Part shown: piece after piece, positions 27,192-35,123 of the stretch | Layout: each line of letters opens with the position of its first letter | How positions within the stretch are numbered: the stretch's first letter is position 1 | Source of the DNA: Mucilaginibacter_A sp041088075 | Lineage (GTDB): Bacteria > Bacteroidota > Bacteroidia > Sphingobacteriales > Sphingobacteriaceae | DNA: 64,000 bases | Assembly: GCF_041088075.1 (NCBI RefSeq) | Contig: NZ_JBGCVY010000024.1 | Coordinates: forward strand, 33,383-97,382 | Reading direction: 5' to 3' | Program-made: the position numbers and the translations under genes | Notes under the pieces: generated by a model | What the model was told of the DNA's origin: nothing | What the model saw: only the letters and a program-made list of their open reading frames with translations | Databases searched by the model: none

Positions 27192-27933
27192 CTATTTTTA
27201 AAGTTCATGCACTTAAAGACCCTAATTTCATTGATATGTTACAACGTATTGTAAACAAGAGAACTCCTTTGGTAATTACTGATGGGCTTGCCAAAAGAAT
27301 TGCAGATTACACGGCATTTTTGAATAGTGCAAATGTAACTGCATTGCCTGTTAAAGGATCGCTTAAAACAGTTCTAAACTTAACACGGGAGCAAATTAAA
27401 GTTTATAGTGACAAACTGCTGGCAACGTTCGGGATAAAATTTGATGCGCCAAGTAAAGTAGAATTTTATCTTTTTGGCGATAACACTTTTGTTGTTGAAA
27501 ATGAAGTTGTTTAAACTTATGTCCGAGTGCTTCTTTTATCGGGTAAAAATTAAGGTCATCCCCCTAACCCCCTTCGAAGGGGGAAAAGGGCCAGGGCGCA
27601 TACCTTTTTATCTCAAATTTCTAAGCTTTAGAAAGGTAGGCAACAGGCTTCCCCCTTCGAAGGGGGTTAGGGGGATGAATTGATTTCCATTATAAATAGT
27701 CTTGTTCTCACAAAAACAAAAGTTTAAACAACTTCAATATAAATGAAACTACCGTTAATGTTTCGCTTGGTTTTTTACATATCTCAACTATAGCTAAAAC
27801 TTTAACGCTGCCTGAAGATGCAACAAGCGGTTTATAAAAAACAGGCAATAGTGTAAAAATTCATGTTGAGCCCAATTTGCTTATAGTTGGAGAGTACAAT
27901 ATGCAAAAAGTGTCAATTGTTAATAATTCATAA
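27190..27933 (+). pseudogene. gene remnant split by a composite element
   Basis: The plus frame is open from about 27191 (AAIFKVHALKDPNFIDMLQ, then RIVNKRTPLVITDGLAKRI) to VVENEVV and a stop at 27512. A 233-bp element (27503-27735) begins inside this end. If it is removed with one AAT, the frame reads VVEN-INETTVNVSLGFLHIS without interruption. One more in-frame TAA lies at 27835-27837, after which the frame continues to 27933 (VKIHVEPNLLIVGEYNMQKV). The start is lost at the element at 27066-27191. The product looks like the C-terminal part of a larger protein, probably one of the secreted glycan proteins; I cannot name the family. Confidence 0.7.
27503..27735 (+). mobile_element. composite miniature element with 15-bp ends and AAT duplication
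   Basis: Perfect terminal inverted repeats GAAGTTGTTTAAACT (27503-27517) and AGTTTAAACAACTTC (27721-27735). Flanking AAT occurs on both sides (27500-27502 and 27736-27738). Inside are GTGCTTCTTTTA (27527-27538) with TAAAAAT, and long inverted arms CCCCCTAACCCCCTTCGAAG (from 27561) and its reverse complement near 27650-27675. It encodes no protein. It interrupts a gene remnant, and its excision restores the frame, so it behaved as a non-autonomous mobile element. Confidence 0.8.
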
Positions 27934-28027
27934 ATCTTCATATCTGGATTATTAAATTAAATAATTGTTACTTCTTTTGGTCATGGTTAGTGCTATCCAG
28001 TGACTAAATTGGTCGCGTTCTAAACTA
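27934..28027. other. short spacer
   Basis: Spacer between the remnant and the GH92 stop; no clear terminator seen. Confidence 0.3.
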
Positions 28028-30280
28028 TTATTTTGTATAAATATCCAGTGCTTTACCTTTAAGCATATCAGCATAATTAACGAACCATCCTTTAAGAGGT
28101 GCTCCGCCTATGGTCATTTTGCCAATATTTTTACCCTTTCCTTTTTTGTTAATGGTAAATGTTTTACCGTTGCCTATCTGCATTTCAACTTTGTCAAAAA
28201 TAGGCACCGATACAATATATTCAGGGTCTGTTGGCGAGTAAGGATATATACCCATGGCATTAAATACATACCATCCAGTAAGCGAACCATAATCGTCCAT
28301 TCCTGCCAACGCCAGGCCTTCGGGACCCATTCCGTAGTAATCCGATAATAACTTGGTAAGTATAGCCTGCGATTTTTCGGGCTTGTTTATGAAATAATAA
28401 AGATATGGGTAGTTAAAATCAGGCTGGTTACCCATACAAAATTGACCCAGGAAGCACGATAGGTTGTCCTTTGCATAGCCACCCCATGGAATAGTAAAAA
28501 GCGAATCTAACTTAAGCTCGAAAGCTTTAGGGCTCTTGTACAAAGCGATAAGTCCATTGGTATCTTGTGGTACAAAAAATGATGCCTGCCAGGCGTTTGC
28601 CTCGCGGTACATAAATTCGTAATAAGGATAGCTCGGATTAAACGGGGTAACCCATTTTCCGTCGGCAAGCCGGCCTCTCATAAACCCGGTCTGGGCATCA
28701 AATACGTTCCTGTAATTTTGGCTGCGCTTCATCATGGTGTTGTACATCTCCTTGTCGCCAAGTGCCTTAGCCAACTGCGCTACCGAGTAACCCGAATAAG
28801 CAAATTCCAATGTTTTAGTAGTACCCGCGGTAGATACCGTTTCGGTTGTCGGGTTCGGAATATTTACTTCGGCAACATACCCCAATTTGAGATACTCGTC
28901 ATTATGTGGCCTTGGGGTCCTTATACCATTACCGGATGGGGTATTGGCATTATTAAGCATCAAATGATAGGCTTTCTGTACATCGTAACCCCTAACGCCG
29001 CGTGCATAGGCGCCGGCAATGTAAGACGAAGCGAAATCGCCATGAAACGAAGTAGAAAGAAAACCCGACCGCTCTCCGGACAGGATCATGGATTTGATCA
29101 CATTGTTGCTTACATCAGGCCTAACCATATTAAGCATAACCAATTGTGTACGGAAAACGTCCCATAACCCAGGGCTTTGATAAACATCAAATCCAGGAAC
29201 CGTATCCCTTGGTGCAGATGCAGTGACGCTTGCGCCCGCACCTTGTCTTCTGCCACCGCCGTCAAGAGATATTTTGCCATTAGCGTCGCTGGTAACACTT
29301 GGGTACCAAAACTGCCTGTAAAGGCATGAATAGAACATTGTTTTTTGCTTTTGTGTTCCGCCGGTAACCTTGATCTTGCCCAGTATATTTTCCCATTTTT
29401 GATCAGCCTCTTTGTAAACCTGGTCGAAATCCTTGTTCGCTATTTCTATATCGTAATTAGATTTTGCACCTGTGGCGCTAACGCTTGAAATTGCAATTTT
29501 AAGCTCCAGTGGCTTATCAGACTTTTCGAAGTTGATAACGGGCATATTAATATTGCCGGTCAATTTTCGCTGACCGCCTGCACCTTGCCCGTTATGCGGG
29601 ATATCGGGCTGGTTTGGGTTGCGTTTATTGATATCTATGCTTTTGATCTTATGGTTCATTACAGCATAAAAATACAGGCCCCCCTGTTTCCCGGTAACTA
29701 CATAATCGCCGGCCTGGTTAATCTCCCAGGTGCTGCTGCCGCCGCCTGAGTGTACAAGATCGAAAGCAAGCTTTTTATCCTGACCGCCCAGGTAAGTATA
29801 TTTATAATACGCGCATCTCGTAGTAGCGGTAAGTTCTGCGTTGATATTGTAGCGTTCCAGCAAAACACGGTAGTAGCCGGGACGCGCCGTTTCTTTTGCG
29901 TGGCTATAGGTCGAAGCAAAATTATCGGCAGTGAAACCGGTGCCTTCCAGCGGCATAACCGGGATGTTAAGCTGCCCCCAATCCGTTCCGCTGGTTTGGG
30001 CGAAAGCCTTAATTGTTTTAACCTCATACTCGTAACCGCTGCCACTGCCATAAGTAGTTACCGGAACTGCCTGTACCATACCAAATGGCGTGGTAGCCGC
30101 AGGTCCATCAAGGCCATTCCAGGTACGCCATGGCGGGTCGTAGCCAAGCAGCTTGGGGTCGGTTAAAACCGTGGTTCCTATCAGCGGGTTTACATAACTT
30201 GTAAGGCGGATTTTAGTCTGTCCGTAAGTGAGGGACGGCAAGATGACCGCGGCCAAAATAAGGCTCCTTATTTTTTTCAT
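28028..30280 (-). CDS. GH92 family glycosidase, first copy
   Basis: 750 residues with a signal peptide (1-20). It starts with the GH92 entry YVNPLIGT, and has GDFASSYIAGAYARG and the C-terminal GWYVFNAMGIYPYSPTDPEY. GH92 enzymes are Ca2+-dependent inverting exo-alpha-mannosidases acting on N-glycans or yeast mannan. The usual GNEP motif reads GNQP here (Q619, codon 28424-28426). As I recall the family, that Glu is the catalytic acid, and Gln replaces it in an enzyme that cleaves mannose-1-phosphate linkages. It lies 41 bp after the second GH92 gene and is surely co-transcribed with it. Confidence 0.88.
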   Translation of the reverse strand: MKKIRSLILAAVILPSLTYGQTKIRLTSYVNPLIGTTVLTDPKLLGYDPPWRTWNGLDGPAATTPFGMVQAVPVTTYGSGSGYEYEVKTIKAFAQTSGTDWGQLNIPVMPLEGTGFTADNFASTYSHAKETARPGYYRVLLERYNINAELTATTRCAYYKYTYLGGQDKKLAFDLVHSGGGSSTWEINQAGDYVVTGKQGGLYFYAVMNHKIKSIDINKRNPNQPDIPHNGQGAGGQRKLTGNINMPVINFEKSDKPLELKIAISSVSATGAKSNYDIEIANKDFDQVYKEADQKWENILGKIKVTGGTQKQKTMFYSCLYRQFWYPSVTSDANGKISLDGGGRRQGAGASVTASAPRDTVPGFDVYQSPGLWDVFRTQLVMLNMVRPDVSNNVIKSMILSGERSGFLSTSFHGDFASSYIAGAYARGVRGYDVQKAYHLMLNNANTPSGNGIRTPRPHNDEYLKLGYVAEVNIPNPTTETVSTAGTTKTLEFAYSGYSVAQLAKALGDKEMYNTMMKRSQNYRNVFDAQTGFMRGRLADGKWVTPFNPSYPYYEFMYREANAWQASFFVPQDTNGLIALYKSPKAFELKLDSLFTIPWGGYAKDNLSCFLGQFCMGNQPDFNYPYLYYFINKPEKSQAILTKLLSDYYGMGPEGLALAGMDDYGSLTGWYVFNAMGIYPYSPTDPEYIVSVPIFDKVEMQIGNGKTFTINKKGKGKNIGKMTIGGAPLKGWFVNYADMLKGKALDIYTK

Positions 30281-30321
30281 GTACGATTTTTATTGAGCAA
30301 CAATGTTTGTTATTCGTAAAA

Positions 30322-32508
30322 CTATTGAGTAGTAATCGTTAGGGTTTTGCCTTTCTTCAAGTCGGCATCATCAATAAAATATCCTTTAACCTTTTTATCA
30401 GTCCAACTGATATCTGTTATCTTTTTGCCGTTCCCTTTTTTGACAATCGTGGTAGGTTTGGCACCCAGTTTTAAAGATACTTTGTCAAACAATGGAACCG
30501 AAACGATATAATTCGGATCAGCAGGTGAAAAAGTGTAGAATCCCATAGCATTAAACACATACCAGGCTGACATTTCGCCCGCATCATCCATACCCGGATA
30601 TGCTAGCTTGTCTTTACCCATGCCATACAAATTGTTCATGATACTATCCAGATACATTTGAGCTTTTGGTTGCTGATCTACAAAATAATAGTAGTAAGTA
30701 GTACTATGATCAGGCTGGTTTCCTTGGCAGTAATTGCCAATAAAGGCGGACATGTTAGCGGCTTCGCGCCCATCATAAGGGGTGGTGTACATAGCATCTA
30801 ATTTTCTCTCCGCAGCGGCTTTACTGCCAAATAATGAGATTAAGCCATGAGGATCCTGTGGCGCAAAAAACGTTGACTCCCAAGCATTTGCTTCGCGGTA
30901 CATGTACTCATAATACACAAAGCCCGGATCGAAATTCTTTACCCAACTGCCATCGGCCAAACGGCCCTGCATAAAGCCAGTTTCCGGGTTAAACACATTT
31001 TTATAATTCTTGGTACGTTTCATCAACATATCATAGCTCTTGGTATCGCCCAGCTCTTTTGCTAACAAGGCGGTTGCATAATCGTCATAGGCATATTCTA
31101 AAGTTTTGGTAACCGCGGCTTTATGCACGGCGCCAAGGGTAGGTTTTTCTACCGCATCTTCAGCGATATAACCTTTGGTATTGTATTCGTCCACGTACTT
31201 ACGAGTACCTTCAACAGTAGCATTTTTCAACATCAGGTCATAAGCGCCTTTTACATCGTAGTCCCTTAGTCCTCTTAAATAAGATCCTGCAATAATTGCG
31301 GAAGCGTGGTCGCCGTGAAAAAATGTTGGCATAAAGCCGCTTATTTTGCCTTTATCAACTAATGATTGTATAACATCGTTAAGTACTTTTGGAGATAACA
31401 TTCCCAACAAAACATCCTTATTGCGATAGTCGTCCCATATTGATGGCTCTGTATAATAATTAAAGCCCTTGTTTACTACCTTTCCACTCATGTCAGTAAA
31501 ATCGCCATTAGCATCACTACGCAAGGCAGGCCAAAGGAACGAACGGTATAAGCACGAATAAAACAAACCCTTTTGGCGGTCTGTGCCGCCGGTAACTTGT
31601 ATTTTTCCTAATAAATTGTTCCAGGTAGTAGTGGCCTCTGTTCTAACTTGCGTGAAAGTTTTGCCCAACATTTCTTTTTGCAAATTCGCTTTAGCATTAT
31701 CAACCGATACGTACGAAAATCCGATCTGCAATTCTAAAGGCTTTTCTGCATCTGCAAAACTTATCACCGGCGTTTTCTTCGGTCCTGCTGGCCTGCCTCG
31801 CCCACCACGGGCTTGAATCACTGGGGCAGTCGAAGTTAAGGTGTCAATCCCCGTGATCTTATGATTAGAAACAGCATAGAAATACATTTTTTCGCCGGTC
31901 TGTTGAAAGCCGGTTAATATATTATCGTCTACCCTGTCAATTTTCCAGGCACGTACTCCTTCATTCGCCATTGATAAATCGGCAATGAGTTTTTTATTGG
32001 CATTTGATTTATAAGTATACTTATGAAATGCGCAACGCAAAGTTGAGGTTAGCTCGGCATTTATATGATAACGGGGCAAATAAACCTGGTAATAGCCGGG
32101 ATGGGCCGATTCGTTTTTATGACTGAAAGACGACTTATAATCGTCAGCAGTAAAATTGCTGCCCGATGCAGGCATCAGCGGGATGTTACATAAGTTCCAG
32201 TGGCCTTTGCTGGTATGCGCAAATCCATAAATTACAGTATCCTCGTACTGATAACCCGATCCGCTGTGAAATTTAGATACCGGAGTTAATTGCACCATCG
32301 CGTTAGGCAAAGATGAACCCGGAAACACCTCGGCGCCCCAGCTGCGATAAGTAGGCACAAAGCCAAGGTCTTTGGGGTCCCACAAAGTAGCGGTACCCAA
32401 TAAAGGGTTTACATAAGCGGTAACGGGTTTCAATATGGCCTTTTTCTGAGCTTGGCCATAAGCTGTTGCAAATAAAAATAGCGCGGTTATTAAAATATTT
32501 CTTTTCAT
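30322..32508 (-). CDS. GH92 family glycosidase, second copy
   Basis: 728 residues from the ATG at 32508 (MKRNILITALFLFATAYGQA, a signal peptide); the longer frame from 32538 adds ten residues and hides the signal. Family marks: AYVNPLLGT, FHGDHASAIIAGSY and MSAWYVFNAMGFYTFSPADP. Here too the GNEP motif is GNQP (Q608, codon 30715-30717). The DD.GEMSAW region keeps its acidic residues, in contrast to DDYGSLTGW of the first copy. The two copies are diverged paralogues in tandem, so they may act on different mannoside linkages. Confidence 0.88.
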   Translation of the reverse strand: MKRNILITALFLFATAYGQAQKKAILKPVTAYVNPLLGTATLWDPKDLGFVPTYRSWGAEVFPGSSLPNAMVQLTPVSKFHSGSGYQYEDTVIYGFAHTSKGHWNLCNIPLMPASGSNFTADDYKSSFSHKNESAHPGYYQVYLPRYHINAELTSTLRCAFHKYTYKSNANKKLIADLSMANEGVRAWKIDRVDDNILTGFQQTGEKMYFYAVSNHKITGIDTLTSTAPVIQARGGRGRPAGPKKTPVISFADAEKPLELQIGFSYVSVDNAKANLQKEMLGKTFTQVRTEATTTWNNLLGKIQVTGGTDRQKGLFYSCLYRSFLWPALRSDANGDFTDMSGKVVNKGFNYYTEPSIWDDYRNKDVLLGMLSPKVLNDVIQSLVDKGKISGFMPTFFHGDHASAIIAGSYLRGLRDYDVKGAYDLMLKNATVEGTRKYVDEYNTKGYIAEDAVEKPTLGAVHKAAVTKTLEYAYDDYATALLAKELGDTKSYDMLMKRTKNYKNVFNPETGFMQGRLADGSWVKNFDPGFVYYEYMYREANAWESTFFAPQDPHGLISLFGSKAAAERKLDAMYTTPYDGREAANMSAFIGNYCQGNQPDHSTTYYYYFVDQQPKAQMYLDSIMNNLYGMGKDKLAYPGMDDAGEMSAWYVFNAMGFYTFSPADPNYIVSVPLFDKVSLKLGAKPTTIVKKGNGKKITDISWTDKKVKGYFIDDADLKKGKTLTITTQ

Positions 32509-32592
32509 ATATTTATAATTTGGTAGAATGTAAGCCATCTTATTTTGTACAAAGGCGGACTCTGGTTAACAATGATAAGTGTAAAACATCGC

Positions 32593-33813
32593 TTATTCTT
32601 TCACTTTCATCACATACACTTGTCTTGAGCCGTTGTGCGTTGAATTAAAGCCTATAAGGTCGCCTTTGGGGCTCCAGCGGCAATGGATATCTGCGCGCCA
32701 CCCGTCTTTAAATTCGGGCGGTTCGCGGTAGCTGCCTAAGGTAAGCACCGAATCTGTTTTCATGTTTAATAAACGAATAGTTTGATCGCGGTTCCTGGCG
32801 GGATAGGTGTCTGTCACCATCCATTTTCCGTTTGGCGAGAAGGTGCCGTGTCCGTCATAGTCCAGTTTGCCACCACCCAATTTGCGGTAATTACTTTGCC
32901 CTACGGTAAATAAAATATGGCTGTTTTGCTTGCCTTCATACAATGCGGTTATTAGTAATTGCTGATCGTTCAGCCAATCGAAATGTGAGCCTCCCCATTC
33001 ATCCGGAAAACAGCGTTTTAGATTGGTACCGTCTTTGTTTATGGTGAACGAGGTTGTATTCCAGGCCGGTATTGCCCTTGCCAGAAAAAACAGTTTAGAG
33101 CCGCCCTTGCTGAATAATACGTGGCCGATGTATTCTATTCCTTTAGGGTCTTTAATTTTGGGTACCTGGCTTTTTAGTTGCGCCAGCGAAACAACAGATT
33201 TTATTTTCCCGGTTTGTAAGTCGAGTAAGAATATGCCATCATTCTCAGGAAACTGCACTGATGGCTGAACATCCTGGCCTCCGCCATCATATCCATAGTC
33301 TGTACGGGTGAGGCGCAACCGCGAAAAATTAATGCAAACCGCTTCTTTACCATCAGGGGATACTGCCGCAACCGGGTAAGGGAAAACATTTAGCTCTTTA
33401 CGGGTAAACACGTTTAAAATAACCGATACATATTTACCCTTCCGCATATCATTATAAATAATAACCGAGTCTGGGTTGGTAGCCAGCCAGTGCGCCATGC
33501 AGCCCTGTTGTAAATTCCAGGCGGTTGTTTTGGTAAGGGGTATAAACTTATTAGTGCGCATATCAACCAGGCCGAGCGTAGCCGTATCCTGCATTGTAGG
33601 AATGCGAAACCTTACATCGGTTTCTAAAATGGTAGCATACCGCTCGTTTTTGCTCCATGAATTTATGCCGTAATAACTGGCAAATAAATGTTCCTTGCCG
33701 TTAGTTATTTGTACCGGCGCACTTACCGTAGGAAACATGGCCGATTGTGCTGCCGCGTTTAAGCTAACAAAAGTGGTTAAAATTAGGCAGCGAATGGTTT
33801 TGTTGGCTCGCAT
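32593..33813 (-). CDS. secreted beta-propeller protein of the glycan cluster
   Basis: 406 residues from the ATG at 33813, chosen because MRANKTIRCLILTTFVSLNA begins a signal peptide ending AAAQ; the frame is open to 33876. The body is a TolB/oligogalacturonate-lyase-like propeller: repeated WSP/SPDGK blades (AAVSPDGKEAVCIN, TFSPNGKWMVTDTYP) and the ending HCRWSPKGDLIGFNSTHNGS with RQVYVM. Related proteins bind or cleave uronate-containing sugars, but the metal-binding His set cannot be confirmed by eye. Encoded 54 bp or more upstream of the GH92 pair on the same strand. Confidence 0.75.
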   Translation of the reverse strand: MRANKTIRCLILTTFVSLNAAAQSAMFPTVSAPVQITNGKEHLFASYYGINSWSKNERYATILETDVRFRIPTMQDTATLGLVDMRTNKFIPLTKTTAWNLQQGCMAHWLATNPDSVIIYNDMRKGKYVSVILNVFTRKELNVFPYPVAAVSPDGKEAVCINFSRLRLTRTDYGYDGGGQDVQPSVQFPENDGIFLLDLQTGKIKSVVSLAQLKSQVPKIKDPKGIEYIGHVLFSKGGSKLFFLARAIPAWNTTSFTINKDGTNLKRCFPDEWGGSHFDWLNDQQLLITALYEGKQNSHILFTVGQSNYRKLGGGKLDYDGHGTFSPNGKWMVTDTYPARNRDQTIRLLNMKTDSVLTLGSYREPPEFKDGWRADIHCRWSPKGDLIGFNSTHNGSRQVYVMKVKE

Positions 33814-34052
33814 TTTATAAACAGCTTTCTTTAATTGATTCTCCTCAATTAGTTGTCTCACAAATGTATTCAACATATTATTGTTTGATAACTGATTGAT
33901 AATTGTTTAATCGCTTTAACCGCGTTAAAGATTCCAAGTAGTAATAATCTGTGTAGATTAACGGAACGTCTGCCTCTAAATTAATCGGTTTGTTACCCGT
34001 ACTATGGAGTAATAATAAACCCGTGCTTCACCATCTTGCGCGCAATAGCTCT

Positions 34053-34253
34053 TTAATTTATCCAATATTTTAACGGTGCCTGAGTTATGGCGCTTACCAT
34101 TCTGCTTACTGTATGTTCCGAATTTTCGGATTCGCCCAAGATATGTATCGTTGTTGCGAGCCCTAAATCAGGCATTTCATGATGACAATGGCCATACAAT
34201 TTCTTTTGGACGAAATATCCATCAAAACCATTAAGAGTTGTGATTTGATTCAT
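34053..34253 (-). CDS. small hypothetical protein or N-terminal gene fragment
   Basis: 66 residues from the ATG at 34253 (MNQITTLNGFDGYFVQKKLY, then GHCHHEMPDLGLATTIHILG); the frame extends to 34292. Its composition looks coding, and a LacI-type operator-like site lies about 80 bp upstream (34333-34348), so it may be the remaining start of a sugar-regulated gene. I do not recognise the family, and it ends abruptly in KYWIN. Confidence 0.35.
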   Translation of the reverse strand: MNQITTLNGFDGYFVQKKLYGHCHHEMPDLGLATTIHILGESENSEHTVSRMVSAITQAPLKYWIN

Positions 34254-34332
34254 AATTGTAGTTAATTGGTTTAACAGACACGATATTAGCATTTTGTAAT
34301 TATAAAAGACAAAAAAGGCCCGTTTAAAATTT

Positions 34333-34348
34333 ATGCAATCGTTTCCGT
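34333..34348. promoter_or_regulatory. LacI-type operator-like site 2
   Basis: ATGCAATCGTTTCCGT, the exact reverse complement of site 1 at 27027-27042. It lies upstream of the small fragment at 34053-34253. Confidence 0.6.
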
Positions 34349-34566
34349 AATAACTTTATGACAAACGTGCCTTCGGGTCATCAAAATTGTTTATGTTGGC
34401 AATTAAGAAAATCAGTATACAATCATTTCCAAGCAGTTGGGTTTACATGTAAGTTGGGGGTTTTAAAGGGAATGTTAATTAAGGGTCTCAGACGTGATTT
34501 CAATGACGATTCCAATACAACAACCATGCTTTGGTTATTGCGATTCAAATTTTATGGAAGCCAAGA

Positions 34567-34722
34567 AGCTGTTTAAATTTTATTCAGTTTATTTTCTATG
34601 CTTCTTTTATCACCTAAAATCAGTAGCCCACTGTAATTTTTGTATCAATATAACATCTAAACTTAGATTTATAGGCATAAAAGAAGCACTATAAATCTTT
34701 ACGATATAAATTTAAACAAGCT
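34567..34722. mobile_element. complete miniature element with GTTTAAAT ends and inner word pair
   Basis: Outer arms AGCTGTTTAAATTT (34567-34580) and AAATTTAAACAAGCT (34708-34722). Inner words ATGCTTCTTTTA (34598-34609) and TAAAAGAAGCAC (34678-34689). The left third is close to 27066-27110 (both have TATTTTCTATGCTTC), so these are copies of one element. It encodes no protein. Confidence 0.75.
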
Positions 34723-34974
34723 CTAAGTTTTACTACCGAGGTTTAGCAATAGTGGAACTTATTCCATTTCAAAGAAATGATGTTTGATTATACTGTGTTT
34801 CGAAATGTATGATGGATTAAATTTGGTTAAAAAAACAAATAAATCAGAATAGGTTATTTCAATTTTACAGTTAAAAGAAGTTGCTGTTTTGAAGAAATAT
34901 TATTGGATTTTTATAGCCAGCATACATTCGAGAACAGTACAAAAACTTTTTCCTGGCCCTCTTTTTTGGGGCCG

Positions 34975-35067
34975 ATGCTTCTTTTACCGCCTAAAAATTG
35001 GTGCCTATGCCAGCCTGAACAAATCAAAAACCAGGCAATGCCAATTTTTAGGCGGTAAAAGAAGCAT
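34975..35067. repeat. 93-bp perfect-arm inverted pair of the word
   Basis: Arms of 27 bases are exact reverse complements: ATGCTTCTTTTACCGCC plus TAAAAATTGG on the left, mirrored at 35041-35067. This is the cleanest example of the full unit: word, five variable bases, TAAAAATTGG. Confidence 0.9.
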
Positions 35068-35123
35068 TGTGTAAGGCACAAAAAGTAAATTTAAACAAGT
35101 TCCTTATCTTTTTTTTATGACTA

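Larger units (their letters stand above)
34293..35123. other. 830-bp repeat-rich spacer
   Basis: Contains the operator-like site at 34333-34348, the complete element at 34567-34722, a decayed word at 34872 (TAAAAGAAGTTG), the 93-bp inverted pair at 34975-35067 and a lone AAATTTAAACAAG arm at about 35087-35099. No convincing gene. Confidence 0.6.

Noticed and set aside
35041..35067. Word pairs as ordinary rho-independent terminators
   Set aside because: Arms are AT-rich, T tails are missing at most pairs, several pairs are not near a gene end, and the word also occurs singly inside genes. Only the hairpin at 52230-52273 is a fair terminator candidate.
34889..35074. 61-residue plus-strand frame in the spacer
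   Set aside because: It is mostly the inverted word pair read as protein (ending KRSIV) and has no leader or family features.
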